A stretch of DNA of 64,000 bases from Chitinophagaceae bacterium (GTDB lineage Bacteria > Bacteroidota > Bacteroidia > Chitinophagales > Chitinophagaceae): NCBI GenBank assembly GCA_017307755.1, contig JAFKGQ010000004.1, positions 620,001-684,000 on the forward strand, written 5' to 3'. This document shows, piece by piece, positions 51,738 to 62,381 of the stretch. A program made the translations under genes and the position numbers. Numbering within the stretch: position 1 is the first letter of the stretch; the number at the start of each line of letters is the position of its first letter. The notes under the pieces were generated by a model, which ran no database searches, was not told the origin of the DNA, and saw only the letters and a list, made by a program, of their open reading frames with translations.

Positions 51738-54186
51738 TCCCCTGCGTATCAAGATAGCGATAAATAGCCGCACGCACTTCGGCGGACGTCAATGTAGTCT
51801 TGGTGACGTCATTACCCCAAAAAAGGACTTTTATCTCGATGGATTTCGAGTTGAGGATATTGATCAGTACGTCGGGCTGACGGGCCGTATATACGTTAGC
51901 GTTGCCGCGTACGATATCCCTGATGGCATCCGGTTGAATGGCTTCGGCATGCTGTCTGTCAACGGTGAAGCTGAGGCTCATACGGACATGGTTATTGCTA
52001 AGCGTCCAGTTTACGATATTATGCGCCAGCACATCTCCGTTGGGGATGATCACTTCGGCCCCTTCTTCCGTCAGCAGCGTGCTGCTGCGGATACCTATCT
52101 CTTTTACCCGCCCTTTTTTATCGCCTATTTCCACTGTATCGCCCAGTCGTAAAGGTCTGTCAAAGATGAGGATGATACCCGACACAAAATTGTTGACGAT
52201 GCTTTGCAGACCCAGGCCGATGCCGACGCCCAGGGCGCCGATGATCACTGTGATCCTGTCGATGGATAGCCCGGAAGCTGCTACCGCCAGCAGGAAACCC
52301 ACCGTCAGCAGGATCAGACGGGTCACGAGCAGCCTGGATCGTTGCCCGCTGTCATCCAGGGAGGCATCGTCCCCAACATCGCCAAAGAAATAAGCAATGT
52401 ATTTCTGGAGGAAATTTGCCACCCAGATGATACCTGCAAACAACAGGATGCCGCCCAGCGTAAAGGAAAAGTTCCCTACTACCCGCGGAGAGTTGAATAC
52501 GTCCATTAGCGCGTCACTGATGCCGTCCAATAAGTTCAGGTTGGAAGTAAAGACGATCAGCCACAGCAGGACGGCTATGCCGCCGAAAAACCGGCCGATG
52601 GACCGGGTGATCTTGCCGTGATCAAAATATCCGGGGTATTTCTTTCGGGTACGACTGGTCTGTATCTGCAACAGAAAGCCTTCTACCACGCTGCGAACAA
52701 AGACTGCCAGGCTCACGGTTTGTGCAAACGCGTACACGGCTGTGGCGCTGAATATCTGCGATAAGGTGACCCTGCCCCAAAGATTGCAGATGACGGCCAG
52801 CAGATTGAGTACTACATACAGCCAGGCCGCCGTCTTTGCCAGCTGGGGGCGTTCGCCCGCAACCCTTTTGTCAAAGAGATAAAAAAGACCAAGGGCGATA
52901 GAGGCGCTGTTCTGTATCAGATAGATCCAGCGTTGCCAGGAGAAGGGCAGGCCTAAGATCCGGGTGATGGGCACCAGCAGGAACAGCAGCATAAAGGTGC
53001 ACCATCCATAGAATAGCATACGGGGCAGCTGTCTGTAAAAAATGATCGTCAGCAGCACCATCAGCAGGAATTGTGTCGACTCGATATAGATGGCAGGAGC
53101 ATGTGCGTCGAAGAGAGGCGCCAGGCTAAGCATGAACACCAGGCCAGCGACCACCGGCCATGGCTTGATATAACGGAACCTGAAGTCTTCGACAGACTTC
53201 AGGGCATTCATTCTGCGCAGCCGCCGGAAGTTGAAAACGATCCAAAAGAAAAAAAGCATCCCCGTAAATAGCAGCCACTGGCGTTTGCTGCGGGTATTGG
53301 CAAAATAATATTTGGCCAGCTGTTGTTCGGCGGCCAGCGATTTTTGAAGTCCTTCTCGTGAAAAGCCGCTGCGTGTGCCCGGTGTACGGGGCTCCCAGAG
53401 ATAACGCCGCTCTTTCCCAAAAGCCTTGGTTCCCACTGTCGCAAGGGCCTCGTCTACCCGGTACAGGAGGTCCTCGATAGTAATGGCATTGGCCGTAGAG
53501 CGGGCTTTCAGATCATTGATCTTATCCCCGTTGAGTCTCACCAGGCTGTCGGCCTGCCGCCATTTGGCCCGCAATTGCAACAGCTGCGGCATAAAAGAGG
53601 TTTTTAACGCGGAGTCCCTGAAAATATGCAGGATGAGCGTGTCCTTTCGCATACCCGCAATATCCTTTTTTACATCGTTCAAACTTTTATCATACTGGTC
53701 CAGGACCTTGCTATAGCTGTCGGTGCTCTTGTCCAGTTCATCCAGCAGGGTATTGAACATTTGCAGGTTGTGGATATTCAACGTCCGGTCGTCCGTCATG
53801 ATCCGCTCTTTCAGGATCTGGAGGGCGGAGTCTTCATCATCCAATCTATCATCTATGTCGTCCAGCTGGACAAAGGTGGTGGTCACCGCCGGTACCTGAC
53901 TCAACATCTGGAAGATCTTTTCCAGGCTTTCCAGGTAATCACTGCGGGTGGGGGTATTGCTATTTGTAAAAAGGGAGGAGTCAAATTTACGCCGCTCGGC
54001 TTTTTCCCTTTCGAAGGTCCCTTTTTTACGTCTCGGCTCCTTCTCCCCGTCGCGTGGGGTCTTTTTTCCCGGCTGCGAGGTGTCGGCGGGGGCCAGCAGA
54101 CGGGGATTGCCTTGTTTTAGGGTGTCCTGAGCGGATAACCGGCCGATCCCCACTACGAGAAAGCACAATACCAGGAAGTTCTTCAT
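51724..54186 (-). CDS. Large MscS-type mechanosensitive channel (820 aa)
   Basis: After a signal peptide (LVLCFLVVGIGRLSAQ) come a basic Lys/Arg/Glu-rich stretch and coiled-coil-like helices to about residue 290. A set of about eleven membrane helices follows (about 300-660), for example 'WLLFTGMLFFFWIVFNF', 'FILLMVLLTIIFYRQLPRML'-type segments. The MscS core follows: 'VIIGALGVGIGLGLQSIVNN', 'FVSGIILIFDRPLRLGDTVE', 'IIPNGDVLAHNIVNWTLSN', then the alpha/beta C-terminal domain. The plan fits the large MscK/MscM-like members that carry an extra periplasmic domain. It would protect against osmotic shock. Confidence 0.87.
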   Translation of the reverse strand: MKNFLVLCFLVVGIGRLSAQDTLKQGNPRLLAPADTSQPGKKTPRDGEKEPRRKKGTFEREKAERRKFDSSLFTNSNTPTRSDYLESLEKIFQMLSQVPAVTTTFVQLDDIDDRLDDEDSALQILKERIMTDDRTLNIHNLQMFNTLLDELDKSTDSYSKVLDQYDKSLNDVKKDIAGMRKDTLILHIFRDSALKTSFMPQLLQLRAKWRQADSLVRLNGDKINDLKARSTANAITIEDLLYRVDEALATVGTKAFGKERRYLWEPRTPGTRSGFSREGLQKSLAAEQQLAKYYFANTRSKRQWLLFTGMLFFFWIVFNFRRLRRMNALKSVEDFRFRYIKPWPVVAGLVFMLSLAPLFDAHAPAIYIESTQFLLMVLLTIIFYRQLPRMLFYGWCTFMLLFLLVPITRILGLPFSWQRWIYLIQNSASIALGLFYLFDKRVAGERPQLAKTAAWLYVVLNLLAVICNLWGRVTLSQIFSATAVYAFAQTVSLAVFVRSVVEGFLLQIQTSRTRKKYPGYFDHGKITRSIGRFFGGIAVLLWLIVFTSNLNLLDGISDALMDVFNSPRVVGNFSFTLGGILLFAGIIWVANFLQKYIAYFFGDVGDDASLDDSGQRSRLLVTRLILLTVGFLLAVAASGLSIDRITVIIGALGVGIGLGLQSIVNNFVSGIILIFDRPLRLGDTVEIGDKKGRVKEIGIRSSTLLTEEGAEVIIPNGDVLAHNIVNWTLSNNHVRMSLSFTVDRQHAEAIQPDAIRDIVRGNANVYTARQPDVLINILNSKSIEIKVLFWGNDVTKTTLTSAEVRAAIYRYLDTQGINVE

Positions 54187-54214
54187 AGTAATAATACGTT
54201 TATATATCTCCTCA

Positions 54215-54222
54215 CAAAACTA
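54215..54222 (-). promoter_or_regulatory. -7 element for the MscS-type gene
   Basis: TAGTTTTG on the minus strand matches TAnnTTTG, 28 bases before the start codon at 54186. The -33 TTG is not evident. Confidence 0.45.
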
Positions 54223-54299
54223 AGGGTTTTACCAGAAGGTAGTTAACATATAATATATTAGTAACCTATACGTTAACAAAACGGGAGAATGTAAACACA

Positions 54300-57200
54300 A
54301 TGTATATGACGCCGATAGCAGGACGGGTCCTGATCTTATTGTTTTGCTGTATGCCTTTCTGTTCGATCTCCCAGCCTGTTCCTATCAAGTTCAGCCGTTT
54401 TAGCACAAACAATGGTCTTTCCCAAAGCAATGTCACCTGTATCCTGCAGGACAAGACAGGGTTCCTCTGGTTTGGCACGCAGAACGGGCTCAACCGCTAT
54501 GACGGCTACCAGTTTACCGTGTACCACAATGACCCCAAGGATACCACCAGTCTTTCCAACAATTATATCAAGTCGATTGCTGAGGATGCCGACGGCCGTC
54601 TGTGGATCGGCACCTGGGGCGGGGGACTCAATCGTTTTGATCCGGAGAAAGGCACTTTCACCTGTTATGCTCATGACCCCCGGCGACCGGGAGGCCTCAC
54701 GGATAACTTTGTCAATTGTGTCCGGGCGGATAACAAGGGGAACTTATGGATAGGCACGGAGAGCGGTGGTTTATGCAGGATGGAGATCCGTACGGGCCGG
54801 GTCACTTCCTGGCTGTATGATCCTGGGCAGCCGGGCAGTCTCAGCGACAACAACGTTACGGATATCCTGGTAGACAGCGGGCACCGGATATGGGTAGCGA
54901 CTCTGCGGGATGGATTGAACCTCCTGCAGCCTGACGGGCGGAATTTTCTTCATTACCGGCATGATCTCCGGGCCGGGAGTTCCCTGGCCAGCGACAATAT
55001 CCGCTGTCTCATGCAGGATAGCCGCAAGACCATCTGGATAGGTACGTCAGACAGAGGGCTGGATTGCATGGATCCGGCAACGGGCACTTTCAGACACTAC
55101 AGAAATAACCCTTCCGACCCGGGAAGCCTGTCATTGGATATAGTCCTTTCTCTCGCTGAAGATGCAGCCGGCAAAATATGGGTAGGTACAGAGAATGGAG
55201 GGATCAACATCCTCGATCCTGCTACCAGGCGGTTTTTTATTTGTGTAAATAACGATGTCGACAATGCCTCCCTTAGCAATAATTCCATCTATTCGATGTA
55301 CAAGGACAGACATGACAACATGTGGGTCGGCACTTACAGCGGGGGGATCAATCTGTGCAACCGCGGCGCTACGCTATTTCCGCATTACAGACATAACTCC
55401 ACCGGCGCCTCTTTGAGCAACAACAATGTCCTGGCCTTCCTGGAAGATGGGCATGGGAAAATGTGGATCGGCACGGACGGGGGAGGGGTAGACCTGTTCG
55501 ATCCTGTAACAGGCGGTTTTTCTTCCCTGCGTCATCAGCCGGGTAAGACTTCGTCCATCACCAATGATCATATTATGAGCCTGGCCATGGATAGGGATGG
55601 CAATATATGGGCCGGTTCGGTAGGGGCCGGGCTTAATGTCATCGATCAACATCGCCGGATCATCCATGTTTATAAGAATGTTCCGGGGGACACGACCAGC
55701 ATTGCCAGTGATGATGCCAATATCGTCCTCTGTGACCGTGACGGGGATATCTGGTGCGCCTGTTATAACATGGGACTTGATCTTTACCATCCGGCCAAAA
55801 AGACCTTTTCCCATTATACCCTGGAAAACGGCTCTATCAGCAGCGATCGTATCCAAAACCTCCTGGCTGACTCCAGGGGCAGGATCTGGATCGCCACTTT
55901 TGACAAGGGGCTGGACATGCTGGACAAGAGAACAGGGGTATTTACGCATTTCAAGCATGAGGATGCCGCGGGCAGCATCAGCAGCAATACGCTCTACTGT
56001 TTGCTGGAGGACACGAGGGGAAATATTTGGATAGGCACCAATTCCGGTCTTGACTGCCTGGATATCCGAACGGGAAAATTCACCTCCTATTTTATTGAAG
56101 ATGGATTGCCGGATAATACGATCATGAGCATATTACAGGATCGTAAAGGCAACATATGGGTGAGTACGTTAAAAGGCGTTTCCCGATTTACCCCTTCCAC
56201 TCGTCAGTTTAAGAATTTTTCCATTGCCGACGGTCTTCAGGGAGACGAGTTCAAGCAGCATTCCGCCATCCGGAGTAATACTGGAGCTTTGTATTTCGGA
56301 GGTTCCAATGGCTTTAATATCATTTTCCCGGACAGTATCAGGGAAGACCATTTTGATCCCCCCCTGGTAATGACCCGTTTTCAGTTGTTTTTTAAGGATG
56401 TGCCCATCGCCCGCGGTAATAAGGACCGATCGTCCCTAAAAGAAAATATCACTTTTACCAGGGAGATCATGCTGCCCTATTCCAGTTCCATCATCTCTTT
56501 CGAATTTGCCTCACTGAATTATACGCTGGCCCGGAAAAAGCAGTATGCATACATGCTGGAAGGTTTCGACAAAGACTGGAATGAGGCCGGCATGCGTCAT
56601 TCGGCCACCTATACCAATCTGGACCCCGGTACGTATACATTAAAGGTAAAAGGATGGGACAGCAGGGGCGTCTGGAGTGACAAAATATATACGCTGCGAC
56701 TGGTGATCCGGCCACCCTGGTGGCAGACCTGGTGGTTCAGGATCGCGGCCCTGCTGGGTTTATGCGCCGCCTTATATTCTTTATACCGCCGGCGTATCCA
56801 CCGTATGCAAAAACAAAAGGTCATCCTGGAGCAGCTGGTAGCCGAACGTACACTTCAAGCGGAGACGGCTAACCGGGCCAAGAGCGCTTTCCTGGCCACC
56901 ATGAGCCATGAGATCCGGACGCCGCTGAATGGCGTCATCGGCATGTCATCCCTTCTTTTTCAAACTCCATTGACGGAGGAACAGGAAGAGTATGCCGCCA
57001 CCATCCGATCCTGTGGAGAAAGTCTTATGTCCGTCATCAACGATATCCTGGATTTCTCCAAGATCGAAGCCGGCAGTATGGAGCTGGATACGCATGACTT
57101 CGAGATACGTTCATCCGTGGAGGAGGTATTGGATGTGTTCTCCGACAAGGCTGCCAAGGCCGGTATCGAGTTGGTCTATGAGATAGACCCGGACGTGCCG

Positions 57201-58406
57201 GATCATATACATGGTGACGATATCCGTTTGAAACAAGTGTTGATGAACCTTGTAGGCAATGCGGTAAAATTCACAGCCAGGGGAGAGGTTTATGTCGGAG
57301 TGCGGATGTTGGAGAGGGGGGCCGGGCAAGGACTACAACTGGAGTTCGAGGTTCGGGATACGGGCATCGGGATACCGCCTGATAAACTAAACCGTCTGTT
57401 TAAAGCCTTCTCCCAGGCCGATAGCTCCACCACCCGTAAATATGGAGGGACAGGGCTTGGGCTGGCCATCAGCGAAAAACTGATCCGGCTTATGGGCGGT
57501 GAGATCAGGGTCAACAGCAGGGAAGGAGTGGGTACCACTTTTACATTTCATATCGCAGCCGAAAAGGGACAGGAGCTGCATACCGAAAATGAGCTCCCCG
57601 CTCCTCTGTCCGAAATGGAAGGCGCTACTGTGTTGGTGGTGGACGACAATACTACCAACCGTACTATCCTCCAACGGTTGCTGCTGCAATGGAAGATACG
57701 GCCGCTGTTGGCCGCCTCCGGCCGGGAAGCGCTGACACTGATGGACCTCCATCGTGTTGACCTGTTGATCTCCGACCTGCACATGCCGGAAATGGATGGT
57801 ATTGCCCTGGCAAAGACGCTGCGGGAGAAAGGGTGTGAAATACCCATCTTGTTACTGAGCTCCGTTGGCAATGAGAGCCGGCGAAAATACCCGGACCTTT
57901 TTCAGGCTGTGCTGAACAAACCGGTGAAACATCATTTGCTGCTGAAATACATTGCCCGTCTATTACAGGGCAGCCAGGTCTTTTTTGGACAGGAAGAGCT
58001 GCACCCGCAGAAACTGTCCGATCGATTTGCCGGCAACTTTCCGCTGCGCATACTCATTGCCGAGGATAACCTGGTCAACAGACAACTGATCAGTCACGTG
58101 CTGGGGAAATTAGGTTATACCCCCGAGATCGTGGAGAATGGCCAGGAAGCATTGGACAAGCTGACCGGGGGAGAGTTTGACATTATTTTCATGGATGTAC
58201 AGATGCCTGTAATGGATGGACTGGAGGCTACCCGGCTCATACGCATGCGCGGGGGTGACCAGCCGGTGATCATCGCCCTGACGGCAGATGCGCAGGAGGA
58301 GGACAGACAGGAATGCCTGGCGGCGGGGATGGATGATTATATCAGCAAGCCGTTGCAGCTGGAGCGGCTGATCAATATGTTAAAAAAGTGGGCGATGAAG
58401 GTTTGA
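54300..58406 (+). CDS. Hybrid sensor histidine kinase: 14-blade sensor, Y_Y_Y, kinase, two receivers, no DNA-binding domain
   Basis: A 1368-aa one-protein signalling system. Signal peptide at the start ([15 protein letters not shown]). The periplasmic sensor has 14 'W(I/V)GT..GG(L/I)' type blades that can be counted ([12 protein letters not shown] through '[12 protein letters not shown]'), which equals the double seven-bladed propeller seen in hybrid two-component glycan sensors. A Y_Y_Y domain precedes a membrane helix near residues 806-822. The kinase has H870 in '[14 protein letters not shown]' and an HATPase domain with '[11 protein letters not shown]' and '[10 protein letters not shown]'. 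Two receiver domains follow, with phospho-acceptors D1159 and D1299. The protein ends without an AraC-type HTH, so output must go through another protein. Confidence 0.9.
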   Translation: MYMTPIAGRVLILLFCCMPFCSISQPVPIKFSRFSTNNGLSQSNVTCILQDKTGFLWFGTQNGLNRYDGYQFTVYHNDPKDTTSLSNNYIKSIAEDADGRLWIGTWGGGLNRFDPEKGTFTCYAHDPRRPGGLTDNFVNCVRADNKGNLWIGTESGGLCRMEIRTGRVTSWLYDPGQPGSLSDNNVTDILVDSGHRIWVATLRDGLNLLQPDGRNFLHYRHDLRAGSSLASDNIRCLMQDSRKTIWIGTSDRGLDCMDPATGTFRHYRNNPSDPGSLSLDIVLSLAEDAAGKIWVGTENGGINILDPATRRFFICVNNDVDNASLSNNSIYSMYKDRHDNMWVGTYSGGINLCNRGATLFPHYRHNSTGASLSNNNVLAFLEDGHGKMWIGTDGGGVDLFDPVTGGFSSLRHQPGKTSSITNDHIMSLAMDRDGNIWAGSVGAGLNVIDQHRRIIHVYKNVPGDTTSIASDDANIVLCDRDGDIWCACYNMGLDLYHPAKKTFSHYTLENGSISSDRIQNLLADSRGRIWIATFDKGLDMLDKRTGVFTHFKHEDAAGSISSNTLYCLLEDTRGNIWIGTNSGLDCLDIRTGKFTSYFIEDGLPDNTIMSILQDRKGNIWVSTLKGVSRFTPSTRQFKNFSIADGLQGDEFKQHSAIRSNTGALYFGGSNGFNIIFPDSIREDHFDPPLVMTRFQLFFKDVPIARGNKDRSSLKENITFTREIMLPYSSSIISFEFASLNYTLARKKQYAYMLEGFDKDWNEAGMRHSATYTNLDPGTYTLKVKGWDSRGVWSDKIYTLRLVIRPPWWQTWWFRIAALLGLCAALYSLYRRRIHRMQKQKVILEQLVAERTLQAETANRAKSAFLATMSHEIRTPLNGVIGMSSLLFQTPLTEEQEEYAATIRSCGESLMSVINDILDFSKIEAGSMELDTHDFEIRSSVEEVLDVFSDKAAKAGIELVYEIDPDVPDHIHGDDIRLKQVLMNLVGNAVKFTARGEVYVGVRMLERGAGQGLQLEFEVRDTGIGIPPDKLNRLFKAFSQADSSTTRKYGGTGLGLAISEKLIRLMGGEIRVNSREGVGTTFTFHIAAEKGQELHTENELPAPLSEMEGATVLVVDDNTTNRTILQRLLLQWKIRPLLAASGREALTLMDLHRVDLLISDLHMPEMDGIALAKTLREKGCEIPILLLSSVGNESRRKYPDLFQAVLNKPVKHHLLLKYIARLLQGSQVFFGQEELHPQKLSDRFAGNFPLRILIAEDNLVNRQLISHVLGKLGYTPEIVENGQEALDKLTGGEFDIIFMDVQMPVMDGLEATRLIRMRGGDQPVIIALTADAQEEDRQECLAAGMDDYISKPLQLERLINMLKKWAMKV

Positions 58407-58431
58407 TAAGTCCTTCGGCCAAAGAGCCTGA

Positions 58432-60780
58432 TCACTCCGTTCTCAGACTTTTCACGGGATTGCCTACCGCCGCCCGCACTGTATTCAACCCCACAACAAC
58501 CAGGGTCAGCAGCAAAATAGAGCCACCTACCAGCAGGAATATCAGGGGATTGATGGTGGTCCGGAAAGTATAATTACTTAGCCAATTGTGCATAGCCCAC
58601 CAGGTCAGCGGCACGGCAATGACAAAGGCAATGGCCACCAGCCGGAGGAATTCCTTTGAGATCAATACCAGCAATTGTATGACAGAAGCGCCCAGCACCT
58701 TCCGTATACCGATCTCCCGTATGCGTTTTTCGATGGTGAAAGAGGCCAGACCGGCCAGACCCAGACAGCAGATGAAGATGGCCAGGCCGGCAAAGATGTT
58801 CGTTATCTTACTGATGAGCTCCTCGGTGAGGAACTTTTTGCCAAATTCCTTATCGACAAAAGTGTATTCAAACACTGTGGAAGGGCTGTATTTTTTTACC
58901 AGCGTCTCCATGGCGGAAATAGCCTTCTGCGGAGAAGCGCCATCGTTCAGCCGGATACTGATGTTGGATGTTTGTCCGGGCCGGTAATATACCATCAGCG
59001 GATCCACGGGTTTATAGGGGCTTTCCATGATCACGTTATCCATCACACCGATGACCGTATATTTTCGGGGGCCATAACGCAGGATACGTCCGATGGGGTT
59101 TGTCAGGTGCATGGCATCCACGGCTGCCTTGTTCAGCAGCATGGTCCCGGAGTCGGCGGGCAGACCGGAAAAGTCACTTCCTGCCAGCATCCGGATACCC
59201 AGTGTCCTGACATAGTCCTTGTCGACGGACTGGCCGCAGAAGATGATCTCTGTGCCTGCCGGCTTTTCATCCCAATGGGGGGATGGGCTTTTCCACCAGA
59301 TATCCGTGACGGGGGAGAAGGTACGGGTCACCGCAGCGATCATACCTGTATTCAGCAGATCCTGCTTTAATGCTGCGTAGTTTTTTCCCAGGTCCCCGCT
59401 TTGAGACATCATAATAAGGTTATCCGGGTTGTAGCCAAGGTCCCTGTTCTTTATATATTGCAGTTGGCGGTATACGATGATCGTTGCAGATATCAACAGG
59501 ATAGAGATCATAAACTGCCCTACGACAAGGACCCGCCGGGGCAAGATAGCCTTTCTTCCTGCAAGGAAAGTGCCTTTCAGCACTTTTATAGGACTAAAGG
59601 AAGAAAGATAAAAAGCAGGATAACTGCCGGCCACCAGTCCTGTCAGGAAAATGATGCTGACCCCGCCTATCCAAAGAACAGGATCCCCGGGATGCACTGT
59701 CAGCTGTTTGCCTACCATGGTATTGAAGTACGGCAATAGCACAGCCACCAGTAGTACAGAAAAAACAAAGGCGATACAGGTGAGGATGATCGACTCGAAG
59801 ATGAATTGCCACCGCAATTGCTTTTTGTCCGAACCCAGTGTTTTGCGAATACCTACTTCCTTGGCCCTTTTTTCACTGCGGGCTGTACTGAGGTTCATAA
59901 AATTGATACAAGCTATCAATAAGATGATAATGGCGATAATAGTAAAAAGCCGGACATATTCTATCATGCCTCCTGCGTTCTTCCCATCCTTGAAATCGCT
60001 GTACAGTCTCCATTTGTTCATAGGGAAGGCAAAATAAGTGCTGATCTTGTCATTATTATGCGAGCGCATGACCTCATTAGCTTCCTTTTCCAGCAGGGCG
60101 GGGGAACTGCCCGGCGCCACCTGTACAAATACATTCCAGGAGGAATTCTGCCATTCGGCCATTTCCTGCTGCATGTGAGCGTAATCAAAAAGCCGGATAA
60201 AATCGAATTTGAATGTAGAGTTGTCCGGTGGATCGGCCACGATGGCGGTGACCTTCATGTTGACGTCATCGTCCATTTTTAGTATTTTACCGATGGGGTC
60301 CTGCTGCCCGAAAAAAGCTTTTGCAGCGGATGCCGTTAGCACGATGGAATTGGCATCTGCGATAGCAGTGGCCGGGTTGCCCCGGAGGAATTTCCAGGTG
60401 AACATATCAAAGAAATGCTCGCTCACGGTATATCCATTCTTCTTCAGCCGCGCCTCGCCCAGCCGGATGATATGATCCTCCGGATAGGTAACTTCCACAG
60501 CATATCTGATATTGGAATAGCCGGCGCTCATGGACTTCGCCAGGGGAAACACCATGTTCTTGTCGGTATATACATGGTTCTTAAAATCCCTGTTGGCTAT
60601 GACCTGGTAGATATTGTTGTAATTAGCATGGAATCTATCATAAGTCAGCTCATCATGCACCCATAAAAAAATAAGGATGCTGCAGGTCATGCCAATGGTA
60701 AGACCCAGCAGATTGGATGCGGTGAAGCTTTTGTGGCGGAACAGGTTCCTCCAGGCTATCTTGAAATAACTCCTGAGCAT
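58432..60780 (-). CDS. MacB/FtsX-type ABC transporter permease (782 aa)
   Basis: A permease with two MacB_PCD/FtsX halves. An N-terminal helix (LGLTIGMTCSILIFLWV, about residues 27-43) precedes a periplasmic domain, then three helices at about 285-400 including 'LFTIIAIIILLIACINFMNL'. A second periplasmic domain follows, then the C-terminal helices 'NIFAGLAIFICCLGLAGLAS' and 'LIFLLVGGSILLLTLVVVGL'. The motif 'STARSEKRAKEVGIRKTLGS' repeats as 'EKRIREIGIRKVLGAS' in the second half. Such proteins in Bacteroidota often work without their own ATPase gene nearby. No ATPase gene is next to it here. It may export peptides, lipids or antibiotics. Confidence 0.88.
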   Translation of the reverse strand: MLRSYFKIAWRNLFRHKSFTASNLLGLTIGMTCSILIFLWVHDELTYDRFHANYNNIYQVIANRDFKNHVYTDKNMVFPLAKSMSAGYSNIRYAVEVTYPEDHIIRLGEARLKKNGYTVSEHFFDMFTWKFLRGNPATAIADANSIVLTASAAKAFFGQQDPIGKILKMDDDVNMKVTAIVADPPDNSTFKFDFIRLFDYAHMQQEMAEWQNSSWNVFVQVAPGSSPALLEKEANEVMRSHNNDKISTYFAFPMNKWRLYSDFKDGKNAGGMIEYVRLFTIIAIIILLIACINFMNLSTARSEKRAKEVGIRKTLGSDKKQLRWQFIFESIILTCIAFVFSVLLVAVLLPYFNTMVGKQLTVHPGDPVLWIGGVSIIFLTGLVAGSYPAFYLSSFSPIKVLKGTFLAGRKAILPRRVLVVGQFMISILLISATIIVYRQLQYIKNRDLGYNPDNLIMMSQSGDLGKNYAALKQDLLNTGMIAAVTRTFSPVTDIWWKSPSPHWDEKPAGTEIIFCGQSVDKDYVRTLGIRMLAGSDFSGLPADSGTMLLNKAAVDAMHLTNPIGRILRYGPRKYTVIGVMDNVIMESPYKPVDPLMVYYRPGQTSNISIRLNDGASPQKAISAMETLVKKYSPSTVFEYTFVDKEFGKKFLTEELISKITNIFAGLAIFICCLGLAGLASFTIEKRIREIGIRKVLGASVIQLLVLISKEFLRLVAIAFVIAVPLTWWAMHNWLSNYTFRTTINPLIFLLVGGSILLLTLVVVGLNTVRAAVGNPVKSLRTE

Positions 60781-60860
60781 ATGGGAAGATTGGTTTGTGC
60801 TCTTCTCTACCCAAGATAGTGCCTGATTTTAAGTATTTGATTATTAATTAGATATGGCTG

Positions 60861-60891
60861 TTTTTGTACGAATCTGTTCGTTTTTGATACA
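60861..60891 (-). promoter_or_regulatory. Direct repeat with central inverted repeat upstream of the permease gene
   Basis: GTTTTTGTAC (60861-60870) and GTTTTTGATAC (60881-60891) start 20 bases apart, near two helical turns. Between them is the inverted repeat ACGAA (60869-60873) and TTCGT (60878-60882). The cluster lies about 80-110 bases upstream of the permease start and 25 bases beyond the HxlR stop, so it looks like an operator of the permease gene. Confidence 0.45.
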
Positions 60892-60915
60892 GTGGCTGTC
60901 CTGTAAACGGGCGGA

Positions 60916-61302
60916 TCAAGCTTGCTCTGGAACGGTAACCTTTTCAAATTTCTTCCTGGATCTTTTGATGGCGGGCATATGTTCATCCGCCCATGCTGAC
61001 AAGCCGGCGATATGCGGGACCAGGCTTTTGCCTATTTCCGTCAGCTCATATTCCACCCGGGGCGGTATCTCGGGGAACACTTTCCTGGAGATCAGTCCAT
61101 CCGCCTCCAGGGTACGCAGGGTGGTGGTCAACATCTTCTGCGAAACATCGCCAATGGTCTTATGCAACTCGTTAAAACGCATTTTCCCCACCTCTCCCAA
61201 AATAATGATGATGAGAATGGACCATTTGTCTCCAAAACGGTCAAGTACGTTGCGGATAGGACAGGAAGGGGAGCGTTGATAATTTTTTAAACTGTATTCC
61301 AT
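60916..61302 (-). CDS. HxlR-family winged-helix regulator (128 aa)
   Basis: A DNA-binding regulator of the HxlR/MarR-like winged-helix type. Visible are 'CPIRNVLDRFGDKWSILIII', 'GEVGKMRFNELHKTIGDVSQ' (HTH), 'KMLTTTLRTLEADGLISRKV' and 'PPRVEYELTEIGKSL' (wing), all standard for the family. The single N-terminal Cys (C14) is the redox-reactive one in studied members such as HypR and YodB. It is divergent from the NmrA-type reductase, and probably represses it. Confidence 0.9.
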   Translation of the reverse strand: MEYSLKNYQRSPSCPIRNVLDRFGDKWSILIIIILGEVGKMRFNELHKTIGDVSQKMLTTTLRTLEADGLISRKVFPEIPPRVEYELTEIGKSLVPHIAGLSAWADEHMPAIKRSRKKFEKVTVPEQA

Positions 61303-61336
61303 GTTTTTTTATGTTGACTATCAATAATAGTTTCTT

Positions 61337-61344
61337 CAAAGTAA
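61337..61344 (-). promoter_or_regulatory. Possible -7 element for hxlR
   Basis: TTACTTTG on the minus strand fits TAnnTTTG at seven of eight positions, 35 bases before the start codon. It lies back to back with the NmrA promoter at 61368-61398. Confidence 0.35.
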
Positions 61345-61367
61345 GTGAGGCACGTCTTCGTGCCTTC

Positions 61368-61398
61368 TTGTCAGGCACTTAGCTTCCGACTACCTTTG
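61368..61398 (+). promoter_or_regulatory. Promoter for the NmrA-type gene
   Basis: TTG (61368-61370), 20-base spacer, TACCTTTG (61391-61398): a full Bacteroidota housekeeping promoter. It gives a leader of about 45 bases. Two hairpin-forming blocks (GGCACG-TCTT-CGTGCC at 61349-61364, and a GGCACTT copy at 61374-61380) lie in or before it and may be operator sites for HxlR. Confidence 0.7.
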
Positions 61399-61450
61399 AC
61401 TTACCAAAAGTAACTAACACTCTTTTGGGTAGCAACAAAATTAACAAAAA

Positions 61451-62335
61451 ATGAAAAAGATCATGGTTACCGGGGCCACCGGCCCTCTTGGTTCGGCTGT
61501 AGTAGACAGCCTGTTGAAAAAAATATCTGCCGCGGATATCGCTGTTCTGGTGCGTACGCCGGACAAGGCAGGCAATCTGAAAGCTAAAGGTGTGGAGCTG
61601 AGGACAGGAGATTATGGCAATTATGCTTCTCTGGTGTCTGCTTTCGCAGACATCGATAAGCTCTATTTTGTTTCCGGCAATGATATCCCCGGGCGTATGT
61701 CGCAGCATGAGAATGTCGTACGGGCGGCCCGGGAGGCCGGCGTGCGGCATATAATATATACCAGCATCCCGCATGAGCATGACACCCGTCGTTCTCCTAT
61801 ATATTTTGTTGTCAGCTCGCATGCGCAGACGGAAAAGCTGCTGGAAGATTCCGGATTGACCTACACCATCCTGCAGCACAGCATTTATACGGATATGATC
61901 CCTGTCTTTGCAGGTGAGCAGCTGCTACAGACAAAGACGATCTATCTGCCTGCGGGTGACGGCAGGGTTGCCTATGCCGTACGTACGGACCTGGCCGAAG
62001 CCGGCGCCAATGTATTGCTGGACAAGACGGGTAAATACGACAACAAGGTGATCCCCCTCACAGGCGTCGAAGCCGTATCTTTTGAAGATGCTGCTAAAAG
62101 CATTTCAACTGCCACGGGATTGAACATCGGTTATTATTCACCCTCTGTCGAAGAATTTAAAACGACGCTCACCGGCGCAGGGGTACCATCGGAAATAGTG
62201 GACGTGGTTGCCGGCTTTGCCAGCTCCTTCAAAACAGGGGAACTCGATTTTGTGTCGGGCGACCTGGAAGAGATATTGGGTCGTAAGCCAGTGAGGGCAG
62301 CCCGGTTTTTGACCGATTTTTACCAGGGAAAATAA
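61451..62335 (+). CDS. NmrA/QorB-type NAD(P)-binding SDR reductase (294 aa)
   Basis: An atypical SDR with a Rossmann fold. The dinucleotide site is 'MVTGATGPLGSAVVDSLL' near the N-terminus; 'RMSQHENVVRAAREAGVRHI' and 'YTSIPHEHD' follow the pattern of the NmrA/QorB group (NADPH:quinone reductase or redox sensors). The catalytic Tyr-Lys of classic SDRs is not obvious. It is divergent from an HxlR regulator, a frequent pairing for electrophile or quinone stress. The start at 61451 follows an A-rich leader. Confidence 0.88.
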   Translation: MKKIMVTGATGPLGSAVVDSLLKKISAADIAVLVRTPDKAGNLKAKGVELRTGDYGNYASLVSAFADIDKLYFVSGNDIPGRMSQHENVVRAAREAGVRHIIYTSIPHEHDTRRSPIYFVVSSHAQTEKLLEDSGLTYTILQHSIYTDMIPVFAGEQLLQTKTIYLPAGDGRVAYAVRTDLAEAGANVLLDKTGKYDNKVIPLTGVEAVSFEDAAKSISTATGLNIGYYSPSVEEFKTTLTGAGVPSEIVDVVAGFASSFKTGELDFVSGDLEEILGRKPVRAARFLTDFYQGK

Positions 62336-62381
62336 CAGGAACCGCTGGAAGCGGTTCGTCCGAAGGACAGATATTAGCGCT

